Below, piece after piece: positions 48,701 through 61,160 of a stretch of DNA of 64,000 bases. A model generated the notes under the pieces. That model had not been told where the DNA came from, did not search any database, and saw only the letters and a program-made list of their open reading frames with translations. The position numbers and the translations under genes are program-made. Numbering within the stretch: the first letter of the stretch is position 1; each line of letters begins with the position of its first letter. The stretch comes from Tipula vernalis (lineage: Eukaryota > Arthropoda > Insecta > Diptera > Tipulidae), in contig OY282560.1 in NCBI GenBank assembly GCA_958295665.1, positions 271,734,177-271,798,176 of the forward strand, read 5' to 3'.

Positions 48701-48870
48701 GTTGTGACTCGGAAATAGGCGAAGGTTGTGACTCGGATTGCCATAAAATATTTACTACCTAGTGGCAGCGGAATTACCTTGTACACAATTTTAACTTTCG
48801 ATCATGTAAGATGTCGAGGTTGTTTATGTTATGTTTAGTTATGTTCGAAAGAGTATACAAAACCACAAAT

Positions 48871-49165
48871 AAGACTGGCATGTGAATTTGAGTAATATTT
48901 TCCAACTAGAACATAGTCCATGGATGGGTTAACTACTATAATTTTTTTTAATAGTTAAAATTAGTTTATACTATATACGTAAATGCACTATTCCAAAGAA
49001 TATTTTTACATAACTGATAATCAAACACCGGTCGAGATAATTTGCCAAAAAACGTTTCCCTCTCGTTAAAGAATATCGACGTAAAAAATAATAGTAAACA
49101 ACAAAAAGGAAAATTTGCCAAAAACTATTTTTATAAATTATTATTAAGTGTTTATATACCGATAA
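48871..49165. other. A+T-rich interval
   Basis: Nothing recognised. Confidence 0.5.
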
Positions 49166-49169
49166 TTAA

Positions 49170-49401
49170 CACTAGAACTACCGACCGGTCAAAATGACCG
49201 ATTATACATTTATTGAATCCAAGTTTTTTTAATTATTATGTTAATAGTTTTGTGGGAATCTGTGATGACTTTTAATATGACAACAAAGTAGTTATGTTAA
49301 AATTCATCATAAACTTCCAAAAAAATATTAACATAACAATTAAAAAAATTGAATTCAATAAATGTATAACCGGTCATTTTTACCGGTCGGTAGTTCTTGT
49401 G
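49170..49401. mobile_element. 232-bp piggyBac-type MITE with TTAA duplication
   Basis: TTAA stands outside both ends (49166-49169 and 49402-49405). The ends CACTAGAACTACCGACCGG and (complement) CACAAGAACTACCGACCGG continue matched through AAAATGACCG, TTATACATTTATTGAAT and TTTTTTTAATT to about 78 bp each side. TTAA targets and a TTAACACTAGAA-type end are typical of piggyBac-derived MITEs. No coding capacity. Confidence 0.92.
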
Positions 49402-49405
49402 TTAA

Positions 49406-50667
49406 ATGTTTGAATTTAGTGTTGGCACAACGACAGTAATTGCTGACAGTAAAAGTTAAAAAATTACAAAATTGTCAAAATTACTTTAAATTTTCCGATG
49501 ACGCAATACCTACGTAAAGATTTCAATTCTGCGGCTTCTAGTAATACATAAATAATATATAATTATAAATGTAAGTACAGGGGTATATTTATTTATGTAC
49601 GAGTATATATGTAACAAATAGTATGTGATACCAAACAAAACATTTCTTTTTGGAATAATCGCTCTAATAAAATTTAAATAAAAAAATGTTAAACGAGTTA
49701 TGCTAAACTCAAAACTATACACAAGTTACATGAAAAATGTCATAAATATTTTTTTGTATAAGTAAAACATATTTTTGCTGGTTGGTCGTTACCAGAAACT
49801 CCATATAATATGTGAATTTGTTTTATGTTTTACAATTTAACCAAGGAAAACTTAACACTTTTGATCGTAAAACATCAAAATAAATGTTTTTAAGAAGTGA
49901 AGAACAACTTTGATCACAATAATATTAACAAGAACAATTTTATTACAAAATTTTCACAAAACACATCAGGTTTTTATTTTTTAAGAAGAAGTTTCATGTA
50001 GTTATAGTTTTTTGGTGTACCAAAGTTTTTCTGTGTAATTTTCAACCCTTAACATAAGTTTATATTTTATATTGAGAGATACAAGATATTTACTTTGGTT
50101 GGAGTTACAGTCATTAACGGTTTTGTCTGATTGAGAATCAAATAGCCTCCAAAAATAAAATTTGTTTTTCTGGCAATAAAACATACGACAATTTATTGGG
50201 TCTTTCATATTTTTATTATTTATTTTTTTATTAGATAGAGCAAATAGATGTGCTCAATACTTACATAATATTAAGTTATATTTAGTTATTAATAGCTCAT
50301 AAAAATATGTTTTGCTAACTAAACAATTATATTATAGTAAAAGTGCGGACACGTTGCGCAACGAACATGATTTTGTACATTTCACACAACAATATTTCAG
50401 AGTTTTAACTATACTACGATAGTGGATTATACTGCGTGTGATAGCTATAACTATAACTATGACTATTAATATAAATGTGACAAAAAGTAATACCAAAATT
50501 CTTAGTGAGTTAATTAATTGTTACTATGCGGTCTAAGAACCAACTTCCGGAAGACAAGAGCAGTTATTCAAAAAAAAATGTAATAATAAATAATAATAAT
50601 AAAGGGATCGAGATTAACCGTATGCCTGCAAAGGGAACGCTTTCTTTTTATTTTTATTACAAATCGG
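49406..50667. other. A+T-rich interval without a recognisable gene
   Basis: Short ORFs only, none recognised; an (AAT)n run near 50580. Confidence 0.5.
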
Positions 50668-51045
50668 CCACAATTTCTTTATGTACAAATTAACATCAGA
50701 ATTTCACCGATCAGATGAGACCTTCCCTCCCTACAGTGCTCTCAATCATTGTATAAACAGCCAATTTGTGGTTTGTAATTTTAATTAAAATTTATGTAGT
50801 ACATTATTTGCCACAAATTCTTTGCGCACCAATTAACACTAGAATTGTTCCATTCAGATAAAGCGTTCTCTCGCTACAGTGCTCTTAATTATTGTAAATC
50901 GCTATTTTGTAATTTGTAATTTTAATTAAAATTTAGTGGAAAATAATTATTTTAATTTAAAATAAATTAACCAACATTGTTTCTTTACACAAAAATTGAC
51001 ACTAGAATTGCTCCGATTGGATGAGCCTCTCGCTACAGTGGTTCA
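50668..51045 (+). repeat. Three tandem units of ~143-160 bp
   Basis: Units start near 50668 (CCACAATTTC), 50811 (CCACAAATTC) and 50971 (CCAACATTGTTTC). Each carries TTRACAYYAGAATT, then a Y-rich stretch and TACAGTGSTY. The first two continue through TTTGTAATTTTAATTAAAAT, while the third breaks off after TACAGTGGTTC. They contain a motif close to the piggyBac-type MITE end nearby. Confidence 0.7.
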
Positions 51046-51899
51046 AGAATTTGAACCGCTCGAAATTAGAGGTTCGTGGCGCGATTTTGATTTTGGCCGC
51101 AAGGCGCTTTAAGTGAAGAAAAAAACGTTTTGACTAATTTGGTGTTTCCTAAGACTAAACTAAAAAATAAAAATAAATGTATGCTCTAAAGTTTGTCTTT
51201 TAATTTTAACGTAAGTTGTTTGTGATCTAGTGTAGATCTCTAGCGTACATTCAATTGCCGCTGCGTAAGTAAATTTCCAGTTTCAATTTTTCTTAAGTTG
51301 TTTAACATACTCTTTACAGAAATCTCCAATTTTTTCAGCCACGGTTATTCATCGGCGTTTTTTTGCTGTTGTTCTATAGCGGTATTGGAACATAGAAGCT
51401 ACAAACGTTAGCCCAATACTATGATTTTTTTTTTTTTTAAATACCAACCATTTAAAACGAATAGTTGAAATGGATTGAACACCACCAAAATTTCTCGGTT
51501 TTTGAGCATCTTTATGCTTAGCGAAATATATTTTTGCTTTAGCGAAATTTCCACTTGCATTGCTGGTGGCTGAAATTAAATTGTTGCTCGTGGAGAGTGA
51601 TACCAATTGATTTTTCGGCAAAAAATACCGTTAAAAAATGACCAGAGCCATGCACACTGACAACTACAATTAAAAATGTAACTTGTTGTCTATAACAATG
51701 TATGTAGCGAATAGAACGTTGTTGTACCCCAATGTTTCTTAAGCTTAAGGATATAATTTGTTGTTGTTTTCAAGGCGCATTTATCTTGATATTTTTAAGA
51801 ATAAATGGGGAGTCTATGGGATCAAGTAGTATCGATCACCTAAGAAAATGTTTCTAAGGATTTTACAATTCTTGCAACATTCAAAGTGGGTACATGGTA

Positions 51900-52390
51900 T
51901 ATTTCTGGCGAAAAAATGTACACCACGAAGTTGGTGGAGGATAGGATTACGTAAACAGTAACCAATTCGTTATATGTATATTCAACTCATGTAACTAGCT
52001 TATCCTTCAGAATCGGGGGAATAAGGGCAAGGTTTTCGTGAAACGGTTCGTTACGCTTCTCATTAGCTAAGAGTGAAAACTATTAACAAACACTGAAGGA
52101 AGTCCGAAACTATGGAGTTTCATCAACACTTATTTGTGGTCAATAGGATCAAAAGACTTTTTAAAATCAGTGTAAACAGTACCAATTGCTCGTGCTTCCT
52201 GAACAAATATATTGGAATTAATTAGGGTTGAAGCAGGTATAAGTTTTAAACAACAATGATGAAGTTCACCAATTTGAATTGAATCAATTTGAAGAACCAA
52301 GGATAACGGATTTTGCTGTTCAATCAGAGCCTCAAACAGTTCACAAGACAGTACCGGCCAAAGTGAAACAATTTGTAAGGCCATTTTACT
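51900..52390 (-). pseudogene. LINE (Jockey-like) reverse-transcriptase remnant
   Basis: The minus strand ends one open frame with GTVYTDFKKSFDPIDHK, the RT palm motif (typically YxDFxKAFDxVDH) with the first catalytic Asp. After a stop it continues VLMKLHSFGLPSVFVNSF, the usual next block (LLxKLxxFGxxxxxxxxxxSYL). Further fragments in line with KPFP..SGVPQGS are too decayed to read safely, and the YADD box is not seen. Sequence before the palm is open for about 60 codons but only loosely resembles fingers. A dead, 5'-truncated or internally damaged LINE copy. Confidence 0.7.
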
Positions 52391-55300
52391 AAGGAGTACA
52401 TATAAAAAACTTAACTCGTTCTTCGGTTTACCAAAAATTATTGTATATATTTAAACAAAATTTTGTCAAGATGCTAGAATGATAATGGTTTTATGTCCAT
52501 GAAAGGTCGAATCTGCGACAAAAATATTTAATTACAATTTGCAGACACTATTCAACTTTTAGTAAAGGTAACAAAAAAGCTTGGACATTGGCAGTCAAAG
52601 GAAGAAAATGAAAAAAGTTAGCCAAAATGTTTCGAAAAGTTCCCAAACTTATGGAAAGTACTCGATTGTTCAGGAATTCGCTTGAATGTCATGTCGGACT
52701 TGCACTTACTGATCGGCGACGTAATAATGTTTGACATGGTATTCCTAATCGGGGAGAATAGGCTAAATCAGAATGGAACTGGTACGACCGGAATTTTTAT
52801 ATAAGAAATATACTAAAGCAGCATGTATAGGTTATCACATACCACTCCAACTGTATAATCTGACGAAACATTTTTGTAGGTCTGGCACATAAAATAAAGC
52901 AAATATTAGAAAGCAGTAAATTTAGCGAGTCGATGAACAATCAACACGACTCTCTATTGTCGTGTCATTTTTCATTTGGTATTATATAAAAATCACAAAT
53001 CGACACTTTGTGGTGAACTAAAATGTCATCGACAGAAAATGTCGATTTTACGACAAATGACGATTTTCGAACGCCATTCATAAGGCTTATTTTGCCAGTC
53101 GCTATGATATCGGCACGAGAACGACAATCATAATTGGGTCATTAACTAACTTGTTAGTTCAAGTTTTTTACTTTTCCCACTGTAACGAACTTATGTACAT
53201 TGGGTAAGTATTGTAATCGCGAAAAATTGTTGTTCCAGATTTTCAAATTTCTCGACGAATTAGGTTAATATGAGGCCTGCAAGACACCGACTAAAAAATG
53301 TCGTGCCCGGCCGAATTTTTATTTTGCCTCCCATTCTCACAAATATTGATAGTTTTGGTAAAAATTTTGGACAAAGGTAGATTTTAGTAATAAGTAGTTT
53401 GTGTTAACTTTTGGGTCCATTTGAGTCTAGAATAGAAGAAGTCGCGGTGGAAGAGAAAATTACCAAAACGATTTTCTAAAATAAGTCACCGACGATTTCA
53501 TTTTTTTTTTTAAGTTGATGATAAATGTGACAATCCATCATCACCTGTTCAAAAAATTTGAAGTTAATTTTAAACAACAAGGCGTAAAATATATATGTTG
53601 ATCTGTTTTCCGAGGCAATGTCGAACTTTTAGACGAAATATTTTTCTACGGTTAATTAATACACATTCCAAATTCCAACAATTGTTCCCTATAGGTGTTA
53701 AATTTCGAAATTTACCTAAAATACTTTGCTCTTGTAATATCGTCAACATTTAAAAATAAAATATAACTAGTAAGCTTTTAATATAAATTCTTTTCATGAC
53801 AACCAATTTTCAGAACAGAAATTTTGAACATTATGAATGTTCTCTGAATGGAGCCATTTAAATTCTTGAGGATTTTCAACAGTGTACTAGAGATGTACAG
53901 CTGGAGCTAATTCTTAAAGCTCGAAGATAAATATATCGGATGCGATTTTGAATGCTATTCAACGCGTATCAGTTCTAAATAATCTAACATTAATTTTGAG
54001 TCTGTTATTTGGCGGCTTGGCTTGACAGTAGAAGATTGATATCGTAATGACCAATTGTGATATTGGGAAAGAGGTCTTCAAATTTAAGAGAACCCGTGTC
54101 ACATTTTAAGGGCCCTGTTAGAAATAACGAAACATCTTTGTAAAATGTAAATGGTTGGTTTGGTGACGTACAATTGACATTAGGAGTGAAAAGTTTCGTT
54201 CGAGGAATCGGACAGACCAAATTTGTTGTACTGAGTTGTTTTTAAGCGGGCTGGAACATATTTAAAATAAATAGGAAATAGTTTCGGCAAAAATGTTTCT
54301 ATGAAACCACCATCTTTGTGAACCTGTATAACGTAGCTAAATATAAATAAAACACAAATTTTTAAATTTGTAATGGCCAACCCCAATTGGATTTGTCCAT
54401 TATTCCATGTTTTGGGTTTAATTCAATATTTTCCCTATTTTTTATAAGGTACTTCAAGATACAGTTGAATCCTTGCCATTTACAGGTGATTTGATTTCAA
54501 TCAGTTTCCACTGATCAATTTTGAAAATAAAAAGTTATGCCAATAGTGTTAAAAGATCCTTAAATTTTTGAAGTTTTTCATTAAATTTTTCTAATATTCC
54601 ATTATGGTTTAGCACTAGCTGAAAGAATTGTACAAGCTCTGATTTATTGGTACCACGGTTCACTAGAACTTTTGATATATAGGTGTTGCACAATTTCATA
54701 TCTGGGTAATTAACATGTTAAGGTTATTTTTTATATTTGATATTATTGAGAACTCCATTTATATATAAACAATTTGAAGTATATTTTAAAATAACACACA
54801 GGTAGGTATAAATACATGTGGAACCTTCAAAAATATTAATTTATACTCTAAGACCCTGATTAAATAGGAATCAAAGATCTACAAAATACCTTATACTAAT
54901 GCAAAACACAATTTTCTTGCATTTCTTCCATTACTACATCATCTCTGATACAATTTTGTTTTTCTTATGTCACGTTATTAGTTAGTAAATAAGATGTACA
55001 TTAATGCGACGGTTATATCATTTTGATTTAATGATTAAATGTTTGCCCTTCTCCAGCTTTACAAGTGCAAACACTCATTTTATGCAAGATTCAGTTAAAT
55101 TATTTAATTTTACTTCTTAGGCAGTTTAGCAGTATCTTTTATTATCAGAGCAGATACTTCATTCTCTGCCGGATGTGACACCAGGCCTAATGAATACATC
55201 CACCATGCATTCACTATTTCTTGCCACGCTTTAATTCATCGCTAAATCAAAATCGTAAATTTTGAAAAATAAATCAAGCGTGTTTTACGCTTTAATGTAG

Positions 55301-58184
55301 ATATTTAGTTGGATTAAGAGTGGGCCAATAAGAGTTTCACCACGTGAATATTAAGTGGATGGATCTCATCCCGTTTGCGAAACCCTATAGTACGTATATT
55401 TTAATCATCATAAACAACTCGAGAGCCACCCGGTGTACTAAACTAAAACATTTTTAAAATAGTTGTTGTTAGCCTATCGAAAGTTAGCAAAAGTGCTATG
55501 TAGCCTAAAAGGCGCATTTAGTTAGACCATTCAAGTACAATGGCACATAGGCCAATTTGTCACTAACACGGCCAAACCACCACCGGAAATTAAAATTTTC
55601 CCGTGTTACACGACTTTTAGTAGGAAAAACCAAATCGAAAAATTGATAAAACTGATTATTTGTTAATTTAGGGTTATCTAACAACTTAATAAAATGAAAT
55701 GCGTACTATTTTGAAAGATAACTTTTGTAGAACTCAAATACTGTGAAACATAGAAAATTTTAAATTTAAAACTCTGATACGAGAGTTTATTACTTTGTGA
55801 GAACAAACGAACCTATTTTAATGCATTTGATCTCATTTAAAAAAAAATTCCCTTCAGAATGTTCTGTTCGACATAGAGTTTTCATAAGACTAACAGAAAA
55901 ACGTTAGGTCTATAAATCGTTTTTGAGAAATTCTATTTGGCTTTTTTATCAGACACTGTATTTTTACTCCTCTTTCATTGTCATTTTAGACTCGAATGAA
56001 CCTAAAAATTATTATAAATTGCTTATTACTAAAACCGATTATAACAATTACTCAACAGAACTACGTTATAGTGGGAAATATAATATGTAATTTAAGGCAA
56101 TACAAAGGCTTTATGATACCCCTCTCACACTATTGTCATAAATGATACGTTTATCTTACTTAATTAGATTTTTGTTCCAATAATATGTGGTTAAAGGGTA
56201 TCGGCGACAGAGGGCGTTACACCAGAATTAATCGCAAATTTCTCAATAACTGGTTCGTAATGTCATTTTACAAAGTTTTTTTTTTTTAGTATCGCCAAGT
56301 ATTTCCCCGCACAGCTGAACGATTTTTATTTTTTACTACGGTGTTCAGAATGACAAAATTATTAATCTCGTTAACATTTGGTTAAAGTTTGAGAATTGAG
56401 ACGTGCCAATCAATCACAGTTTCCTTTAATTGATTACGTTTAAAGTCCGTTTGCCACATTCCTTACAGCATCATTAAAAACTTTATAATTTATACAAAAC
56501 CGTTAAATTTCCAATGATTTTTTTTTTTTATATGAGTAGAGTATGTATATTTTTAATGTATTTAACTGTCTCGTTTATAGCACCAAACTGTTCGCAAAAT
56601 CAGCTACAACATAAAAGATGTTGTGGCTTGGAGTTAGTATACAAAGAAATTTGAAGTCAATTAAAAAGATAAATCGAAGACTTTGAATACATTATTATTA
56701 CTGTTAACATAACATAACATTGCAATTTGAGTGGAATAATTCTTCACGTTTCATCAATTACACACAAAAAACATACAATTATAGATACGCGATCTAAATA
56801 AGTACATAAAATAATTTTATATAAAATGGTACAATTTTATGCACTTATAATAATAATCGGGGTTTATGTGCGATGATTAATCCAAATTATAACAACAAAA
56901 AAATTATTAATGAATATATAAATTGACACATTAGAAAATGTATATTATGATTATCATCTACCATATTTAAAAAATAATCATATGTTTATTAAATTTTATC
57001 TACGAGTGTATATGCTTATGGATATATTGATACCATACACATAATTTGAAAATGAATTAATATTTGCCATGTTATATAGAAATTATTAATTATTTATTAT
57101 TAACAATATTATTTAACTTAATTTGACATGAAATATATATTGTTTGTAATTGCAAAATATAATTGAAATTTTATGTATTAACGTTACATTAATTAAATAT
57201 AAAATAAAAAATTGTAACTTAAATAAATTTTTCATATGCATGTCTAATTGATGTACATTTATTTTATTTATAGCAACTAAAATCAAATCAAATCAGAATT
57301 ATGATTAGGTACAATTCTTGTAAAATGATTGATGGATTACATGCTTTGGTTACATGCACACTGTATAAATATAAAATCATTTGGTGGAAAATAACTTCCA
57401 ATGAAACAAATTAAAATCAATGGCACAATCAAGACAATTAACTCGCACATGTGTACGTGCATAAGTATAAAGGTAACAAATAAAATTAGTACACATACTT
57501 TGCAATCATCATAAATAAGGAAATTAAAAATAATAAGAGAAATTTATAAAACAACCGTTAACCTAAATTATTTCATTGTTTGCTATTTCGGGATTTCCAT
57601 TAATTTTATAAAAATTGTGCATTTACGAAACGAAAATTCATATAAAAGATTTTTTATATAAAAGATTTTTTATATGAAAGTATTTCATTTAGACATGGAT
57701 AGAGCCTCCTTTTTCCCTCAAATGATTTTATTGGTGACAATAAACGATTTTATTTATTGTGTTATAAATATGATTAATTGTATAATTTAACTGTAAAATT
57801 TACCTAATTATTGTAGAAGAAACTAAATCCCGGAAAGAAACTGAAACAGTTAATTTTTATTTAAAGGTCAAGTTGGCCATTAAATGTCTGAATTCGAAGG
57901 AGATTAAAATAGAGTAATTAATGAAACAGGGCTAAGGGGTACAGGGGGTACAGCTAGGGCATTGCGTCACTGAAATTATTAATTGGACAATATCAAGTGA
58001 ATAAATCGTAAAATATAAATTAATCGATATCTGTTATTAAAACAATTGTTACTGGGGATTTTCACAATTAATCATAATGCATAATTGCAAATTAAACACT
58101 TTCATGCAATGAGGTTTTCTGAATGAGAAATTTGAAAATTTATTCAAGTTCGGAGATTTTTCTCTAAAGTTTTGTTAAAACCCC
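52391..58184. other. Long A+T-rich interval without a recognisable gene
   Basis: No protein motif seen on either strand. Around 52940-53120 GTCGTGTCATTT, TGTCGATTT and complementary ACGACAAATGACG/ACACGAC motifs hint at an old palindromic MITE, but ends could not be set. TGCCCGGCCGA near 53305 repeats one at 25398. From about 56600 to 57600 the sequence is extremely A+T-rich. Confidence 0.4.
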
Positions 58185-58188
58185 ATAT

Positions 58189-58559
58189 TGTTACGGTGAT
58201 GGGTATAATAGAACAAGTTAAATTAAAAGCTCAATGTTTCATTGTACTAAAATGGAATTTTCCATGATAAAACTGTTCTAAATGTTTCTACACTATTCTT
58301 ACTGGAAAAGTCATGAACTTTCTAGAAGTTTGCTTTTAGTATATAAATAAAAAGGCAAACGAAAGTATAAGGATTAAAAAAGGTGAATTAAAAGAGATTT
58401 AAAAAGTGTTTTAGTGCGAAATAAAAAGTAAAAGCGATCAGCAAAATTGTGTAAAAAGGAATAAAAAAGTGATTTTGTGAATCATCGTTAGTAAATTGTG
58501 TTGTAATAATTCTTGTGTGAAATAAATAAATTCGTTGGTGACAAGGCGAAAACGTAACA
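58189..58559 (+). mobile_element. 371-bp solo LTR with ATAT target duplication
   Basis: It begins TGTTACGGTG and ends AAAACGTAACA, so TGTTACG/CGTAACA forms a perfect 7-bp terminal inverted repeat. ATAT lies directly outside both ends (58185-58188 and 58560-58563). Inside, TATATAAATAAAAAGGC (near 58339) is a plausible TATA box, and AATAAATAAA stands near the right end as poly(A) signal. TGTTACG ends and a 4-bp duplication point to a Ty3/gypsy LTR. It shows no similarity to the solo LTR at 30.1 kb. Confidence 0.88.
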
Positions 58560-59164
58560 ATATTTATAAATGCAGTTTTCTATTATAAAATTGTAAATTG
58601 AGAATACTAAAACTAAGAAAACACCTGTGTGTTACCTGCTGCCATCTTTTGACGATATATATAAAAGAACCTTTAAGAAAACGTGCCACGTGACTTCGAA
58701 AATTACAGGCTTCTTTTAATAGATTTAATAGTCTAAAATTATTGCATGTAGGTCCATTACTAGAGTTGAGTCTTCAACTCCACTTTTTTCTCTGAAATCT
58801 ATTCTGTTCTTCATTTGTGTTTCGCTTTATATCCATTGATCTTGAACATATAGGAATTCGAAATAACTACATTCATTTGTTCCCGATTTCTCTACGATTA
58901 ATGCTGAATTCTTCTCTGAATTCAACTCCATTTTCGATGGTTTGCCCTTTGAGCGGGTTATTTTCATTTTAAGGAATGGAACCACGGTATTTATTACCTT
59001 TTCGAATTGACTTGACACTATAACGCCCATATGAGGTAATTCTGTAAAATTAGGATTTATTTTTAAAATATTCTGCAAAATAGAAAATTCCTTTCTAATT
59101 TTAAAATTAGAAAAATTTATAAACTGGAGATTTAGTATTCAGTTTATTTTAAAATTAAATCTTG

Positions 59165-59590
59165 ACTTTCCAAAATCAAATTCGCAATTTGCTCCAATAT
59201 ATTGATGTGTTCTATCATAACACAAGAGATTAAACCATCCAAAAAACACTTAAAACATTTGTGGTACAACTTTTAGTAGAAGCGATTCAATTCGTTTGAT
59301 CTGCTTCTGCAATGTTGAATCACTTACCAATTTAATTCGAATTCGAAATTCGCTCCAATACATTCGTCGATTCTATATTCTAACAAAACGAATTAAGCCG
59401 GCCAAAACCCGCACCTTAAACATCCAATGCTAGGCGGGAAAAAAACATGTTTTTGAAAAATTTTCAAATTTCCAAGAGAATGTTGGATTTTCTACAAATC
59501 GTCGGGGGTTTGGGTGGGCAGTCCCCATTCTCTAAGGTATAAAATGAATTATAATAATAATAAAATAATTTGTTATAATTTAAAAACTTC
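59165..59590 (+). repeat. Two tandem degenerate copies of a ~170-bp repeat
   Basis: GCTCCAATAYATT, TTCTATMWT, TAACAMAA, RATTAARCC and CCAAAA recur in order from about 59185 and again from about 59353. After the second copy comes CCCATTCTCTAAGGTATAAA, the complement of the start of the repeats at 46.2 and 46.9 kb. Confidence 0.5.
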
Positions 59591-60194
59591 CTTTTTCGGA
59601 GTTTCGTAAATAAATAAATTCCGGCATTATGTCCCTGTCCAGAAGGAAATTAGGGGTAATGTGGATAGTAGCTAAGTCACGGCGCCATAAACTTATTTGT
59701 ATATATATATATTTATTACTAAAGCGGGCTTCATTCCTTTTCACTATTCGCGTTAAAAATCAAAACAAAAAATTGTTAGAGACCTGGACTTTGATACTAT
59801 TAGACTTTGATACTATTTTAGAGATGAAATAATGCCCGCAGACCTTAATCCCTATAAAAAAAAATGGAAATGAGGCCCGTGGGGTAATTCCACTTCCCCT
59901 GTATACATATGTACATACATTATTCATCTTCTTTATGCTAAAAGAAAAACAATGATATTGTGGGGTTCCTTGAGTATACCCAACCGGATATTGAAGGTAA
60001 TGAGATTACTGATTTGTAAAGATGGCGCTCGATTAAAATCGATTAGTCCCTATTCATTTGACCCGTAGTCTCTTAAGAGAATTATGGCAGAAGTAGCTTT
60101 CAACTTCTAGCTACGACAAAGCAAAACATTTTATTAATAGTGAGCCAGATTCTAGGATCATTCAGTTGCTTTATCCTTAAGAAAACAACAGTTC

Positions 60195-60442
60195 GGCTGT
60201 GTTTCAATCGAGTAAAAAGTTAAATTTTTTAACTCTGGTAAAAAATACTAAATTTTCCTCACTTTTTAATCGTTTTGGTGACGTTTACGTTTTTTATTTT
60301 TATTTTGCGTAGGGAAAAGCAAAATACAAGCTACAAATTTTTAATTGGACCCTGATCAGTTAAAATTTTTGTAGTGAATAAAATGGCAAAAATTAAACTT
60401 TTTAACTTTTTATGCGGATTTTGATTCGTTTGAAACACAGCC
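60195..60442. mobile_element. 248-bp MITE with GGCTGTGTTTCAA termini
   Basis: The left end GGCTGTGTTTCAATCGAGT and complemented right end GGCTGTGTTTCAAACGAAT match, followed on both sides by AAAAAGTTAAA. The flanks are TTC and TTA, so no perfect duplication is visible; a mutated 3-bp duplication is possible. No coding capacity. Confidence 0.75.
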
Positions 60443-60764
60443 TTAAAGCCCTTTTTGCTACTTTACTAGACATTGCCATTTTAAAGTTCACATAAGTTAT
60501 TGGGGGTGACTCAGATAGAATATTTATTCGAAAACTGTTTTATAGGGGATTATGACTGTCAGTATTTAACCCAAGGCTCTTTAAATTAGCTCCCTTGCTC
60601 TATAAAACATCCAGGTCTAAGTCATTAATAATATACCTAGGGTTATTATAAATAATCCTAATCAAAAAAAAAACTATTGGGGTTATAATCATAATTAGTC
60701 AAAATAAATTCGTTGTAATAATTAAAGTGCCGCCAGTAAAATTTTTATAAATGTAAAGCATAAT

Positions 60765-61160
60765 CGTAGACTGCGAAAGGGCCGCTCAAGTGAGAATATT
60801 GATAGTGTGCGTGAAGATTTGAGTGAAATCGCAAAAACATCAACAAGACAGCGTACATCGCAATTGGGGTTTAGTTACACCTCTTAATTACCAAATAGAA
60901 CCAAACTTTTGGCAGAAAATCATGTTGGGCAGGCAATCGAAATTCTACGATTTCATGGCGCCAGTTCGTCCGATTTGCCACCACCTTACTTTTTGGTGAA
61001 GCTAACTGAAAAGCAGGGTTTACATAATTCGACCACAGCCTTTTGGTGATCTGAAAGCTAACATTCAAAATTGTCAACATTTCGAGCCGTAGTTTGCATC
61101 AATGCAGGTGGCCTTTTACCGGATATAATTATTCGTACCCAACCAAAATGAATTGTAATG
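60765..61160 (+). pseudogene. Internally deleted mariner/IS630-like transposase remnant
   Basis: The N-terminal part reads KGRSSENIDSVREDLSEIAK and TSTRQRTSQLGFSYTS, a family helix-turn-helix segment (RSxRxxENIxxVRexixexpxxStRxraqqLGiS). It jumps near 60935 to C-terminal fragments in changing frames: RPICHHLTFW (cf. PPRSxDLPPLDFF), SRVYIIRPQPFGDLKANIQ, then VVCINAGG and LPDIIIRTQP (cf. C...GGHLxDIIFHT). The middle, with the first catalytic Asp residues, is absent. No inverted termini were located. Confidence 0.75.

Larger units (their letters stand above)
47733..48870. repeat. ~1.1-kb palindrome of two inverted hAT-type transposase fragments
   Basis: The left arm (about 47733-48360) and the complemented right arm (about 48870-48408) share TTTGTATACTCTTTCGAA, ATTCCGCTGCCRCTAGGTAG, TAAATATTTTATGGCAATCC, GAATGGGCCTATCTAGGATC and TTGCACTGAAACC. 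The last ~60 bp before the ~47-bp centre are nearly identical. Small indels occur, including a duplicated CCGAGTCACAA-type block in the right arm. The arms would pair for several hundred bases in RNA. Confidence 0.85.

Noticed and set aside
58827..59078. 83-codon minus-strand ORF with balanced composition
   Set aside because: No recognisable motif and no neighbouring exon or element; too little to call a gene.
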